Below, in pieces: positions 21,542-33,340 of a stretch of DNA of 64,000 nt. The position numbers and the translations under genes are program-made. The DNA comes from Branchinecta lynchi. Taxonomy: Eukaryota > Arthropoda > Branchiopoda > Anostraca > Branchinectidae. The notes under the pieces were generated by a model that was not told where the DNA came from, did not search any database, and saw nothing but the letters and a program-made list of their open reading frames with translations. How positions within the stretch are numbered: position 1 is the first letter of the stretch; each line of letters starts with the position of its first letter. Location: contig JAKZAP010000016.1 in assembly GCA_023053575.1 (NCBI GenBank), positions 8,490,046 to 8,554,045 of the forward strand. The letters run 5' to 3'.

Positions 21542-21748
21542 CATTGGGCCAACGGGACCAACTGGACCTGGCAAACCAGCTATTCCTTTCTCTCCCTGCT
21601 TTCCGGGTTCTCCCTTGGTTCCGTCGAGACCGGGGAAACCTCTGTGTCCTTTCACACCTGGGATACCAGGCATGCCGGGCAAGCCTCTGGGACCTGGTGG
21701 ACCAGTTGCACCAGTGGAACCAGCTTGACCGTCCTCACCAGCTTCACC
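21542..21748 (-). CDS. Collagen exon 8: helix residues 52-120 with KGHR cross-link site
   Basis: 207 nt, 23 triplets, phase 0/0. It contains [13 protein letters not shown]; the Lys is helix residue 84 (protein residue 370). In vertebrate fibrillar collagens the helical cross-linking lysine in a KGHRGF context is at residue 87, and this helix starts one triplet shorter, so the positions coincide. The codons for KGHR lie at 21641-21652. The donor is slightly weaker (gtaatt). Confidence 0.97.
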
Positions 21749-21829
21749 CTGAAAAACAGAACCAGTCATTAGAAATGAAGCTGAGGGATTCGTGTGGTAC
21801 CAGGGACGGCTGCCACTAGGAGTTCTCAG

Positions 21830-22010
21830 TTCTCGTTTTTGACAAAAACACTAATTTAGCCACCCGTTAATACCTGTTTATACCGATTGCCCTCAGCACG
21901 TTGTTGACCAATCATGAAGGAGAACGAGAATCGAAAAGTGGCTATCGAAGCAACTTATCGATTCTGCAGAGTTGTGACTAGAATTCACGAGAATCGGAAG
22001 GATTATTGAG
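21830..22010 (-). repeat. Fragment of a GAGAATCGAGAATTC repeat family
   Basis: Inverse of part of the family seen at 25310-25640 and 44783-45075. Confidence 0.45.
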
Positions 22011-22084
22011 ATCTAAAATGCAACTAATTTAATTACTATATACACAGCAAAAACCAAATACGATTCGCAAGCAGACCGGGCTGA

Positions 22085-22700
22085 AGAACACTTATGTGAA
22101 TGTTCTCAGTGTATCATATATGAAAATTCTCGCGTATATTCTCATCCATCAATTTTGTGCAAGAAACGAAGAAACCAATAATTTGGCAATCGAATCCCGA
22201 CAAATTCGGCAATATTTAGCATTTTATTTTCGTAAAAGCTTCATTTTACTTCGTAAAAGTTGTCCGTCTGTCTGTCAGCACGATAACTCTCAAAATGGTG
22301 GACATATTTTCTTCAAACTTGGTATGAGAATTCGCTGGGTTAAAGTACATGTCAAATTCGTCGATGTGGCCTGTAGCCCTATATCTAGGGGTCGGAGAGG
22401 GGTTTAGTCAATCTCGGGGTAAGGACACATGCTGAATCCATATCTGAAATTTATTTTCTCTTCGGACAATTAGTTCGTCCGGAATCCCCCCGCCCCTCGA
22501 AACATACAAAAATACTCATTTTTATAGGTTTTATCTTCTGATCTGTGTCTTTTTTGTGCGACCCGCAGGCAAAACCCCCCGAAATAAATTCCTGGATACG
22601 GGCCTGCTGAATCCTATATGAGAAAATTTTCCACCCGGACAACTAGTTTGCCCGAAATCCGACCAAAACCGGAAAATCTGTTAAAAGTAAAAGTTTTATT
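22085..22700 (-). repeat. Fragments of the 137-bp-core family and an hAT-like MITE end
   Basis: Minus-strand pieces with TCCGTCTGTCTGTCAGCACG and CCGGAAAATCT words, interrupted at about 22480-22610 by a sequence ending TTCCTGGATACGGGCC like the MITE at 35059-35197. Confidence 0.5.
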
Positions 22701-22799
22701 TTAAGTTGATTAGATGTCCAATTTAGGGGTAAGAAGAAGTGCTGAATACATAAATGACAGTCATTTTCTTCCTGGACTTATAGTTTGCCGGGATCCGGC

Positions 22800-22975
22800 C
22801 GAGACCGGGTGTTTGGCAGAAGTAAGGCAGGAAGTTTCGATCGATTTGACCAAAGTAGATATGGCGTACCCCTTATACGCCATATCTCCTACGCCATATC
22901 CCCTATACGCCATATCTACTTTGGTCAAATCGATCGAAACTTTCTGCCTTACTTCTGCCAAACACCCGGTTTCGG
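22800..22975. repeat. Near-perfect hairpin with ~70-bp arms
   Basis: Arm GACCGGGTGTTTGGCAGAAG...GATATGGCGTA is mirrored by TACGCCATATC...CTTCTGCCAAACACCCGGT with about one mismatch. The ~40-bp spacer holds two more TACGCCATATC words. Confidence 0.85.
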
Positions 22976-23291
22976 GGGCAATGGCATCCCGGTCGTCATG
23001 TGGCCGCAATCTAGGTAATCTGACCTTCATACCAACAACAAATTTCCTGGATCTGGCGAAGACAGAAAATCAACAAGACCACGATTGTCTGGATCAAGAG
23101 GTTCAGTAAATATTTAACCTTCGGGATCCTATCGAAAAATTTGTTCTTGTTGTCAATGATGCACAGAAGATCTATGTTACACTACCTTTTCAAATGTTAG
23201 CTTCTTGAAATATATATTAAACGATTGACTCAACTGTCATATTTTCGGCGATCACAGAAATTCGAGTTTAACACATGCATATTCTCGTGTT

Positions 23292-23593
23292 TTTTTTTTT
23301 TTTCCCTCCTCCTCCACTCAGTGACACAAGTGTGGCACTTACTCTTTCTATTTTTACTTTAAAATTATATTATCTTTACAATTCTATTCATAACTTAACA
23401 ATTACCTTAATATTTTCACCTTTACTTTTTACAAAAAAAAACTATTAAAAATCAAAATCAATGAAAAGCATTCAAAATGATTATTGTAACATGAAAACGA
23501 GTCAAAACACACACTAACCGAACAAAAAACAAAACATAAGAGCACAACCCACGCCGAAAGGTGCCCTTCCGCCATAGGGCACCTCTACTGTGG
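23292..23593 (-). mobile_element. Poly-A-tailed retroposon with 12-bp TSD
   Basis: TATTCTCGTGTT is directly repeated at 23280-23291 and 23594-23605. A T run follows the left copy, so the element is on the minus strand with a poly-A tail. Its 5' end begins with a hairpin (GGTGCCCTATGGCGGAAGGGCACC region at about 23560-23585). No tRNA boxes recognised; a SINE or LINE 3' fragment of unknown type. Confidence 0.75.
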
Positions 23594-24103
23594 TATTCTC
23601 GTGTTAAAGAACCCCTCGCATAACTTATTGTTCATGTTCCCACAAAATTCAGTAGCCCATCCGAGAGAAGACTGGCGCCTATCCTTTGATGCCCTGGGTC
23701 CCTCCACTGGCACAAGATGATCTAAGGTCTTCCGACATGTCTAGCTGTTATGTTGCTATGCAAGTATCGTGAATTTCTCGTTAAACTTGAATTGGCAGAT
23801 CAAACTACCCCAATACAACTCTGTAACAACCTAGGAACAATGCTTACCCCCTAGATCAGCAGCTTTTTCAACAGTTTCCTCTCTATTTCAAAGCGTAATT
23901 TTTTGGGCCAGTACATGCTCAATTTACTAGCTTAGACAAATATAAAAGTGATGTTTCTTATAATACTTAGTAGATCTTTATTTTATGCATACATCAGCTT
24001 GTATAATTCAGATTTGAATAGGTTATTTGTTTTTGAATGATTTTTGTAGCTATGTTATTTTTTATAAGCTTATTGCATATTCTGGTACATTTTATAAAGC
24101 AAG

Positions 24104-24313
24104 CTAATCAAGCTTCACAACACTATTCCATAAAGAAAAACTTTTAATAGGCACTTTAAGCCGTGGAACTTCTGGTGAAACACTATAACAATCAGTAAAC
24201 TGCATCTGCGGCTTGACTTTGGTGACATCTGAAATATATCCTTTTATATCAAGCATTGCTGGGAGTTTTTGAATTTCCTGCCACGAAATCCCAGCTCCTA
24301 AGACTCGGATCAC
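24104..24313 (-). pseudogene. Possible LINE C-terminal relic
   Basis: The minus frame ends VPIKSFSLWNSVVKLD, which resembles the ...SF...WNSL C-terminus of many LINE ORF2 proteins. Weak evidence; it may be chance. Confidence 0.25.
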
Positions 24314-24592
24314 CGAAATGCCAGAGAGGTAAAGACAAGAAAACGGCCGATTTTCGTAGCGCCTTCTAAAGGCAGTCGGAAATGTTTATTTGTGAAGCAT
24401 TTAATACAAAGTAAAGCATTAGAAGTGTCCATTGTGCTTTAAGAACAAATTTTCCAACGCGGTCCCAGCAGATGTTGGGGGCCACTGGACAAAGGGCTTC
24501 CGGCGCGCTGAGATTTCTGGCATGCATGGCACAATTGCATCGATAGGGGTGATTTCAACGGGACTTCTTCCATTGCCGCGGTCTAGAGTATA

Positions 24593-24922
24593 CACTGTCA
24601 GAACTTTCACAACAGATAACACCAGGATGCGCGGTTTCAACAGATAATGCGTGATGGATAACACTTCGGATGTTATCTTTTGTGTTTCAAAATATTATGC
24701 ATAATAAGCGTTACCATCAGGAAGAACCGAAAAAAAAGGCGAAAAAGTATCTGCTGAGTTTTCCAGCATCATGTCGATAAGAAATAAAGTCAGTAGATGA
24801 TTTTTTGGCTCTTCCTGGCAAAGCTTGCTATGCAACAGATAACATTCGAAATGTTATCTGTTATGCATTATCTGTTAAAACCGCGCATCCTCGTCTTATC
24901 TGTTATTAAACTTCTGACAGTG
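24593..24922. mobile_element. MITE with CACTGTCAGAA termini (330 bp, TSD TA)
   Basis: CACTGTCAGAACTTT...AACTTCTGACAGTG flanked by TA (24591-24592 and 24923-24924); long TIRs with GGATGCGCGGTTTCAACAG. TA duplication suggests a Tc1/mariner-type relation. Relatives at 49403-49730, 49839-50075 and 61836-62395. Confidence 0.8.
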
Positions 24923-25089
24923 TATGCAAAGGTAAGTTTATATTTTTATGTGCGAGTGTTCAACCACTAATGGAGCAGAGCAAGTTATATTAAATATAGT
25001 TAGTGGTGTTCGACGTTTAAGTTTTACGTAACAAAGCTGCAGACCCTCCAGTTAACCCTTAATAACCCCCAGTTAAAATAGCAACTTAC

Positions 25090-25214
25090 ATCTTTGCCGG
25101 GAAGTCCAGGAAGACCTCTTGCACCAGCCTGACCGGGAGGACCAATGGGTCCAGCCTCGCCCGCTTCTCCTCTCGCTCCCTGGAAACCCTGTGGACCATT
25201 TGGACCAGGGGGAC
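25090..25214 (-). CDS. Collagen exon 7: major helix, residues 10-51
   Basis: Begins with GT, completing a split Gly codon, and encodes 42 residues of uninterrupted Gly-X-Y, including [13 protein letters not shown]. That stretch is collinear with the GFQGPPGEPGEPG region near the start of vertebrate alpha1(I). Ends GGC AAA GAT before gtaagt, phase 0. Completed length is 126 nt (14 triplets). Confidence 0.97.
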
Positions 25215-25309
25215 CTAGAAAGGATTCCAAGTTAGCGTTGCCGTGTAAGAACATCACCAAGAACCAGGATTCCACACTCGTGGCGCGATATGGACTATTC
25301 TGATAAAGC

Positions 25310-25640
25310 AAATTCTCCTTTTCTTGCATGTTTGTCAGAATCGAGAGTGGGGAAAGCCTCGCGATTCTGGAGAATCGACAAGTAGCTCCGATTGTAAATT
25401 CTCGATCATCCTCTCTCCGTTCTCCTCCCTGATTGGTCCTCGGAGTGCAGGTGTTCAATATGCATAAACATGTATACCGGGTTGCGGACGAACTGCCAAA
25501 TTAGTGTTTTTGTCAAAAGCGAGAATGGAGAAGCCAGAGGAGCAAAAACAGTAATTTGTACGAGAATCGAGAATTCGGAAGCGATAACGGAGACCTGAGA
25601 ATTCAGATAAAAACGCAACTACTGTTAGCTGGCGCGGCGT
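25310..25640. repeat. GAGAATCGAGAATTC repeat family copy
   Basis: Shares TCTCCTCCCTGATTGGTC, CAATATGCATAAACA and the GAGAATCGAGAATTCGGAAG block with 44783-45075 over about 300 bp. Confidence 0.65.
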
Positions 25641-26757
25641 GAACAAATTCGCGATTCATTCTGATAACTTTCAGTAGACGGTATTTGAGACATGTTCCCC
25701 ATCTGGCGGAAGACAGACTCTCCTAAACAGTATTAGAGTGGCAGCCAGAGTGAACCAGAAGGAAAGCAAGACCGAAAATACACAGACCGCAGACCGATCA
25801 CATCAGTAGGATAGTCCAAACCCAATGGGAAGACTTCTGTCAGTAGCATATGTCAAGGATGACTGGCGGCTTCTTCTGGAAAACCGTCTTTAACAATGAC
25901 CAGCCAGTCGGTAAACACCTTGTCCCCCTAAACAAAACATTTTGGCTAGTGACGCAATGTTCCATACTCTTAATAAAGTCGCTGCGGAGTTGCACACACG
26001 ATTCGTTGCTTATTCACAGCACTATGTTTTTCGGAGTTACAACAGTATGAGTGATATTTCGTGGTAATACAAATATATCGTAGAACTAAATACACCTGTC
26101 GTACTGTTTGGAACTGTCGAGGAGTTGCATTCCGTGATCCTACACATAATCAGTTTTCATTACGGTGTAGTTGTAACCTGACAAGACTTGTTGCAGAGCT
26201 TTACAGTTGGAGTGGTTGAAATCAGAAACTGTAATAGACCTGGAGCTGCTAGAAATTTATCACTGCATTCCACTGTTTTGCAAGTGCCGTTTTTCTGTAA
26301 AGTGCGAAATATTTCCTAAGCCGTTTCCGCAGTTAAACTGTATTATCTAATACTAAAGCATTACCACGCAAATTTTGAGAGTGCCTGATTAGTTTTTAAG
26401 AATCAGTCAAGTTTCTATACTAAGAATATTGTAATACAATAGTTATCCAAAATATTACAAAGCCAGTCATGCGACCTCACATTGGGTGGAACAGAAAATG
26501 AAGGAAGTAAAAAAGTAAATTAGATAAAAATGGTGCAGGTGTGATTTTAAAACAATGTACCCGGTTCCAGGAGCAATGCGACGCTAGTAAGCTACCGAGC
26601 TTACGGCAGTTCCAGGACTACCTCCTCCGATTCGCACGGAACTGACCTGACCCGATCTGGAATTATGATTACTGATTAGTATTATTGCTCTGCCGGCAAA
26701 AATGCGCCCAGTGACCGGTTAATGATTTTATTAACGACTACTATATTTGGCAGCTTT

Positions 26758-26885
26758 AAGTAGTTGCATGGAATCGTATGGAGTACAGGCCTAGCGATAC
26801 CATGGAATCGTACGCAGTTGTATGAAGTATAGACGCAGCGATATCACGGAATCGTATGCAGTGGTACGGAGTACAGACGCAGCAA
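26758..26885 (+). repeat. Tandem repeat, ~52-bp unit, about 2.5 units
   Basis: Units of the form GGAATCGTATGCAGTNGTA...AGTACAGACGCAGCGATA, followed by GTAGTAGCAT-like simple sequence to about 27060. Confidence 0.7.
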
Positions 26886-27978
26886 GTTCGGAACAGATTT
26901 CCCACGCACCACGTTGTAGCATGAAATACTACATTCGGACTCAGTAGTATCCGAATATCGTGAAGTAGTATAATAGCATAGAAGTCTACGAAAAAGTTGC
27001 ATTGATGCTACAATACAATTCACGGGGGTAGTAGTATCATACTACTACAGGCCCCAGAAATGTTTCATCGGGTACTCAAGCCTATGTATGGTTTGAGTCT
27101 GAACAGGTCTAAAACTGCCCCTAATCGTAGTTATCCAACGATATACCTCGATACTAAGCTTTACAGGTAGCATCAATTAGAAATCTTTATACATACACAT
27201 ACCAATTATTGATCATTAAATATGTGTGTATAGCCTACATATATGTAACTAATAAAGTCGTCCTCGTCCGGTGTTTGCTGATGTTCTCGTCGGGATATGT
27301 TACCCTGCGTCATCTCCTCGAGCGACAACTTTGAGCCGACGGTTGCCGCTAGCAAGTAGGTTCAGCAGTTTCTAGTTTCTTCGGGAGCTTTAGGATGGCT
27401 GACTACGCTGGCGTCCTACATCTATGAGCTTTATAAAAGCTGCATCCATCTTTGTCTCAGCTTCCCTTTCTATTCTGCAATGTAGGGCCTCTTGTTTTTT
27501 CAGGCTCTAAGGAGCTGGGGCCAGGTGTCTTGGACGTCTTGGTCACCTTAGCTGGCAAATAATATTTTCATATCGTTCATAGTCTTAGGGGCTCAATGTT
27601 TGGGGAAAGGCCATGAGTTATCCTTGAATTTAGCACTAGGTAGATTAGTCATTTGAGACTTTGTGGTGCCTGGTTGGCTTCGTGGTGCCTGATTGGCGTA
27701 GTTGGTTCGGGGTCCGCTGGTGCTTTCTGCAGGACTCTAGCGTCATTGGTTTGCATTCGTTTGAGAGGTCTCAGTACCTTTTTATTTTTCAGGAAGAGTA
27801 CTGTGCGGTCTCTTCGCGGGGAATTTTCTGGAGCTGAAATAGATTCCCATGCCGTGCCGTCTACCTCGGTACCTCGTAGTCAACTTTTGCTTCTCCGTCA
27901 TTGTGTCGATGTCCTCTTCGCTACATCAGCTTTTTGTCCTTGGCTTCTTGGTGTACGTCAATTTTTCGTCTTATCTTA

Positions 27979-28390
27979 AGTCGTATTCTCGCCGTTCCCC
28001 GAGGACTCCTCGGGGATCGAAGGGAAGGGCGAGAATAGAGGGAGTCACTCCCCTCGGACTCCGCGTACAGAAACAGCTAGAACACAGGGAATGCTTCCAA
28101 AATGGATTTTGTTCGAAATAAAAATATGCAGTTGACGAAATTAGTCTGGATCCACTTTATTTTTGGTTTTGTTTATTCTGATTGTTTTTAATTAATTTTA
28201 CATTGCACCAACACAAGCAAAAATTGATTCCCCTCCGAATCTCAAAGGGAGTCCTTTTTTGATGGTGATGATAATCGGAGCATTCCCCGTCCGTGGGGAC
28301 TCGCGAGAATACGGGGAGCGAGTCCCCGGGAAAAACAAAAACGCGGGGAGTCCTCAATTAGAGTCCTCGGGGAACGACGAGAATACGCCT
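27979..28390. mobile_element. MITE-1 copy 3 (412 bp, TSD TTA)
   Basis: Left end AGTCGTATTCTCGCCG, right end ...GACGAGAATACGCCT; TTA at 27976-27978 and 28391-28393. Confidence 0.87.
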
Positions 28391-29209
28391 TTAGTGATGG
28401 TTTAGTCAAGAATGGTCCATGACAACGGGTAATTTTGCTACCTGCCTGTCGTGTAGGAATTCTGAGGTTAGGATTCTAGGTTTCAGAGCTCCTCCATCGA
28501 AAATACTGGTGTTGAGCGTCGAAGACCAGACTCTCTACTATCGAATGAGACCAAATATAAGGAGGGTTTTCGCGAGCCGGAAAAAAAGTTCGGAATCAAT
28601 TTCCAGTGTTTTCGCGCTGCCAGGATCGCCTTCCGGCGAGTGAAGCGCATCTCGAAAACTGTGGGAAAGCGAGTCCTTGAATCACTTTCCCGCTGGACCG
28701 ACCGCGAAAACGCACGGAAACCTGAAATCGCCGGGAAACTGCTGAATTCCAAACTTTTCAGAATGATATAGTTCACTGGACGTTTCTTTGATTAGCATAT
28801 AATGGAACGACGCCATCCTTAATGACGCTTACCATATTAGTCACACTGGTTTTCAGCAATTTCAGAATTCCCGCCGAAGCTTCCGATTTCTCGAGCAGCT
28901 TTCCACTTTCTGGAATCACTTTCTGGGAAAGCTGCTTCGGTTTTAAGCAGCACGAAAACATTGGAAAGTGATTCCGATTTTGTTTTCCAGCTTGTTGTTG
29001 CGCACTCGTGTGCTGATGTAGATCTAAGGGGAGCAGTGAACCGATACTCTTGCTGTCTCTAGTACAACGGAGAAAGCTAAAATAATTCAAGAAAAGGTCA
29101 GAACAGGTACGAGACCGTGTTCCCGAAAAACAACAAAAACAGTTAAACGTTGAGGTACCGATAGGCCGTATATCGCAAAAAATATTAAGTCTGAGTATTT
29201 TCGGCATCG

Positions 29210-30985
29210 CCACGGATCATCGCCCTCGGATCAACCAAATAGATCCACTCGTTTGGTTGGATTTCCGGTACCACCCTCCTACTCCCTCTACCTCCTAAAT
29301 GGATCATCTAAGCCTTTTATCTTACCAATTATCAAGTTTCACTTGAATCTGAGCATTTTGGGGGAGCTTTGGGTAACCTCCGTGGTCGGATCAGGTTCGA
29401 ACCCCAAACTAAATCATCTAGGGAATAAATCTCTCTACATTCCAAGTTTCATTCGAATCCCTCAACTTGTTTAACCCCTATGCGAGCCACAACATTTCCG
29501 AGACTCCCCTTCCAATTCCCCCCACTCTGGCTGAATACGACTCGGAAATACTAATGTCGCATCTCTGACATCTCCTCTTCCTGTCCGTCAGGTTTGACAG
29601 GAATCGCAGCATAGCCTATTTGCAAATATCCGGTTCCCGCTACAGCCCCCCCCCCCTTACCTTGGTTGGATCCGATAAGAGGACGCAAAATAAAAAGCGA
29701 AGCCGCATAAGCTCGGTACTGTCCAACTTGCATCCCATTCTGTTCATCCGTTTGGTTTTCGCCCCAAACTCCCCTAGCCGCGGTCGCGTGCGGTTCGGAC
29801 GCATGTATTGCTTGTCTAGGCTTCAGTTCTTATCACCCATAAAGTTTCATTCGAATCTTACATGCCAAGTCCTGTCCTTCACAAACTTACAGAACACGCA
29901 GCTTACAGGTGTCAGTAATTTCCGGATTACCCTTCCCTCAACTCCCCCAAAGATGGTCAGATCCAGGAACACAAGTTTTCCTAGTGCATTGTGTCGGGTC
30001 GTTAAGTCACTAATATGCCTGCAAAGTTTCATCGTCTTAGAACATCTGGAACTGTCCTAACTGGCGACCATCGGAATCCCGGCACAGATCCTCCAACTCC
30101 CTCCACAGAGCCACGATACGATCTGGTTATGTCAATTACGTATCTAGGGCTAATGCTTGTTCTTCCCGCTAAGTTTCATCCCGATCCGTCTACTCTAAGC
30201 GTTTCCCACGATTTCTAGTTCCCTCTCCAACTCCCCCCAATGTCACCGGATCCGGTCCTGATTTAAAACGGGACTTCTGAGGCACGAAGTCTTCCTAAAT
30301 ATCAAGTTTCATTTAAATTCGATCACCCGTTGAATAGCTGAGCTTACCACTAGATTCCGGATTTCCCATCCCTCCACTCCCCCCACGATGGTTGGATCGG
30401 GGAAAATACATTCTCAAGTCAATCTGTTCGGGTACCTGACAAGCCTGCCCAGTTTCATCATCCTAGCAGGTCAGGAAGTACCGAACTCCCGGGATCACTA
30501 GAAATTGCCCCCCTCCCCCCCGATTCCCTCACAGTGAGCGGATCCGGTCCGGTTTTGTCAATCACGTATCTAGGACTTGCGCTTGTTCTTTCTACCAAGT
30601 TTCATCCCGATCTCTCCAAGCGAAGCGTTTCCCAAGACTTCCGGTCCCCCCCCCCTCCAACTCCCCCAAATGTCACCGGATCCGGTCCGGATTTAAAATA
30701 GGAGGTCTGAGACACGAGGTCTTTCTATATATCAAGTTTATTAATATCCAATCATCCGGTCGTAAGTTAAAATACCTCATTTTCCGGATTTCCCCTACCT
30801 CCCCCCAGATGGTAGGATCGGGGAAGTGACTGATTTAGTCTGTTCGGGTCTCTGATATGCCTGCCAAGTTTCATCGTCCTAGCTTATGGGGAAGTGCCCG
30901 AACTAGCAAAACCGGGACCGACAGATCGACGGATGGACAGAAATTGCGATCGCTATATGGCACTTCCGGCCAAGTACCATAGAAT
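29210..30985 (+). repeat. Tandem ~430-bp-unit element, copy 1
   Basis: The block CCGGATCCGGTCC(T/G)GATTTAAAA recurs at 30246 and 30675. Each unit carries a CAAGTTTCATC(C/G) word and a CATCGTCCTAGC word. Ends near CGCTATATGGCACTT. Confidence 0.7.
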
Positions 30986-31019
30986 ACATTAAAGAGCTTA
31001 TACATCGTAAAATTATCCT

Positions 31020-33340
31020 TTTTCGTCAGGGAAAAAGAGAAGAAGCAGATAAGTTACTTAACAAGATTCGAAAGATGACAAGAGAAGCAGCTGCTGCCCC
31101 TTATTCAAAGGCACTAACTAATCTTTTTGCAACGAAAATTCGTTGGTAACAAAGAAAGTGAAAAGTGATATCTGAATTGCTAATGACCTAAACATCCACC
31201 TTGCAAAACTTGAACAATCCCTACCAAACTTAAATACTGTCGATCGGGTTCCTGATAATGATAATAATCAAGAGTTACCAAATTACTGAAGTGAAGTACT
31301 AGTCAAATTAAAACGATTAAAACAGTAGTGTGACACTAATAGAGATCCCTGTTGATTTAATTAAAGTGTTCCCAGATAAACCCCTTGCAAATATTTATGC
31401 TATTTCTTCAACTTCAGAGTACCCAGCTATTTGTAAAGTTGGCTATGTATCGCCAATATCTAGAGGAGACGCAAAAACTGGTTTTGACGGAGTACGCCCC
31501 ATTTTCCTAACCCCAATTTTCAGTAAAGTTGTGGCTGAATGGTTGAAAAAATAAACTTGTCTGCTTTTGGATCCAAAACAGTTTGGAAATCGTTCTAAAA
31601 CATCAACCACATGGTAAATCTTCTAGATTTTATTTTTAATAACTTTGATGAACCCTCCAAATGGTTAAATTTAATCGCGATTGACTTTAAAAAAGGTTTT
31701 GACCTGATAAAACGTAATATTCTAATTGCTAACTTTTGAATGAATGTAATGTTAACCCCAATATTGTAAAAAATATTTTATAATTTTTTAGTGATAGGTC
31801 CCAAATTCCGAAATATAATAATAATTTGGCGGATCCGCAGGCAAATTTTTGCGATGTGCCAAAGGGGACAATTTTAGGTCAGGTACTTTTTATGGCACTT
31901 GCAACTTCGCTCAAGTGCCATATGTCGATCACTTTTCGGTCGGTCGGTCTGTCCATGGGTCCACTGTTCTCGAGCTTGGGTACTTCAAGAAGTGCTACGA
32001 CGATGAAACTTGGCAGGCATATCAGGGACCCGACCAAACTAACTTGGAAATAGTGACTTCCCCGATCCGACCACCATGGGGGGGGGGGGTAGAGGGAGGG
32101 GTAATCCGGAATTTTGAGGTATGTATAGCTTTAGAACGGGTGATCGGATTTCAATGAAACTTGATCTTTGGAAACACCTTGTGGGGAGAACCGGAAATCT
32201 TGTGACGCAATTAGAGTGGAGCGATCGAGATGAAAATTGGTTGGAAGAACCAGCAAAAGCCCTAGATACATTAGTGACAGAATCCGACCGGGTTCGGGCA
32301 CTGGGGGGGGGGATTCCGGTGGTTGCGAATGAAGGTACTTCCACATATGCTAGGACGATGAAACTTGGCTTGGACATTACATACTTGACAAGGTTGGCTT
32401 GGAAATGTCCCTTCTCAGATACGACCATCCCTTAAAGTACTAATCCTAACCCCAAAGTACAAAAAATACTTTTAAGCAAAATATATGTTTCCAATTCCAT
32501 GATCCCCATGACCCCAAGATCATTTTTGCAACAAGGATTTTGCTCAAAAATTAGTTTTTTGCACCCTTAAAGTGCGTATCTTAACCGAAAAGCCAAAAAA
32601 ATACTTTTGACCAAACGATATATATTCATGATCCCGAATGACCCATCATCAATTTTGCCTCAATGGTTTTGCTTACAAGTGATTTCCTTAAAGTAAAAAC
32701 AATAACTTTGAGCAAAATGTACATTTTCATAATCCCGATGAGCTTATCATCATTTGTACTTAAAAGAGTGTTCATTACAGAAGAATCTCTAACGCTCTTA
32801 AGTGCACATCATCACAGCCAAATTCAAAATAAAATAGTTTTTACGAACGATACATTCTGGTGATTTCCAAGAACCCATGATCATTCTTGTATCAAAGGTG
32901 TTGCTTACAAATTATCACAACAAACCCGTAACGAATTCATATTTTCATCCTCTGTAGACCCAGCCTTGCAAGTGCCATATGAGCTTCCAGCTCTTGTTCT
33001 TGTAATGATTAACAATACAGCTTCTGATAGTCCGGAAAGATGGAAATACATCGACGATCTATCTCTTATTGGAATATGCGGGAAAGGACAAAGTAGTGAA
33101 GCGGCGAATATAAGTTCTGACATGGTTGTGAATGAGAAGAAGTCTACAATTGTTACAATTTCATCCCTGAAAGTAGCGCCAATTTTTTAACCTCCTATTC
33201 CAGATACTTTCGTGTAAACGAAATAAAACTCCTTGGTAGCATTATAGCAAATGATTTAAAATGGGAACTCCAAACGAAGGAAATGGTAAAGCGGGGATTA
33301 TCTATTCCTTAAAGTTTAACTGAAAAGCAAACTTATTTTT
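31020..33340 (+). pseudogene. LINE reverse transcriptase relic, split by an inserted element
   Basis: The left part (31330-31554) has RT fingers motifs: IPVDLIK, SEYPAICKVGYVSPI, then GVRPIFLTPIFSKV. At 31560-31740 follow QFGNRSKTST and IAIDFKKGFD (motif A region, decayed), and at 31840-31890 DVPKGTILGQVLFM (motif B). After the insertion (31894-32976) the frame resumes at about 32995 with MINNTASDSPERWKYIDDLS (motif C, YIDD). Stops and frameshifts make it non-functional. It is in the opposite orientation to the collagen gene. Confidence 0.75.
31894..32976 (-). mobile_element. Composite tandem-unit element inserted in the LINE
   Basis: Bounded by inverted GGCACTTGCAA / TTGCAAGTGCC, with AT on both flanks. 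Read on the minus strand it carries about four ~115-bp units (32447-32930) followed by 430-bp-type sequence (31900-32440), the same order as 58400-61355 on the plus strand. The left terminus is also a hairpin (GGCACTTG...CAAGTGCC). Confidence 0.7.

Larger units (their letters stand above)
21749..25089 (-). other. Intron 7
   Basis: Contains fragments of two repeat families (21830-22010 and about 22085-22700), a near-perfect hairpin (22800-22975), an antisense retroposon with a 12-bp duplication (23292-23593), a possible LINE relic (24104-24313) and a TA-flanked MITE (24593-24922). About 23610-24100 holds nothing recognised. Confidence 0.85.
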
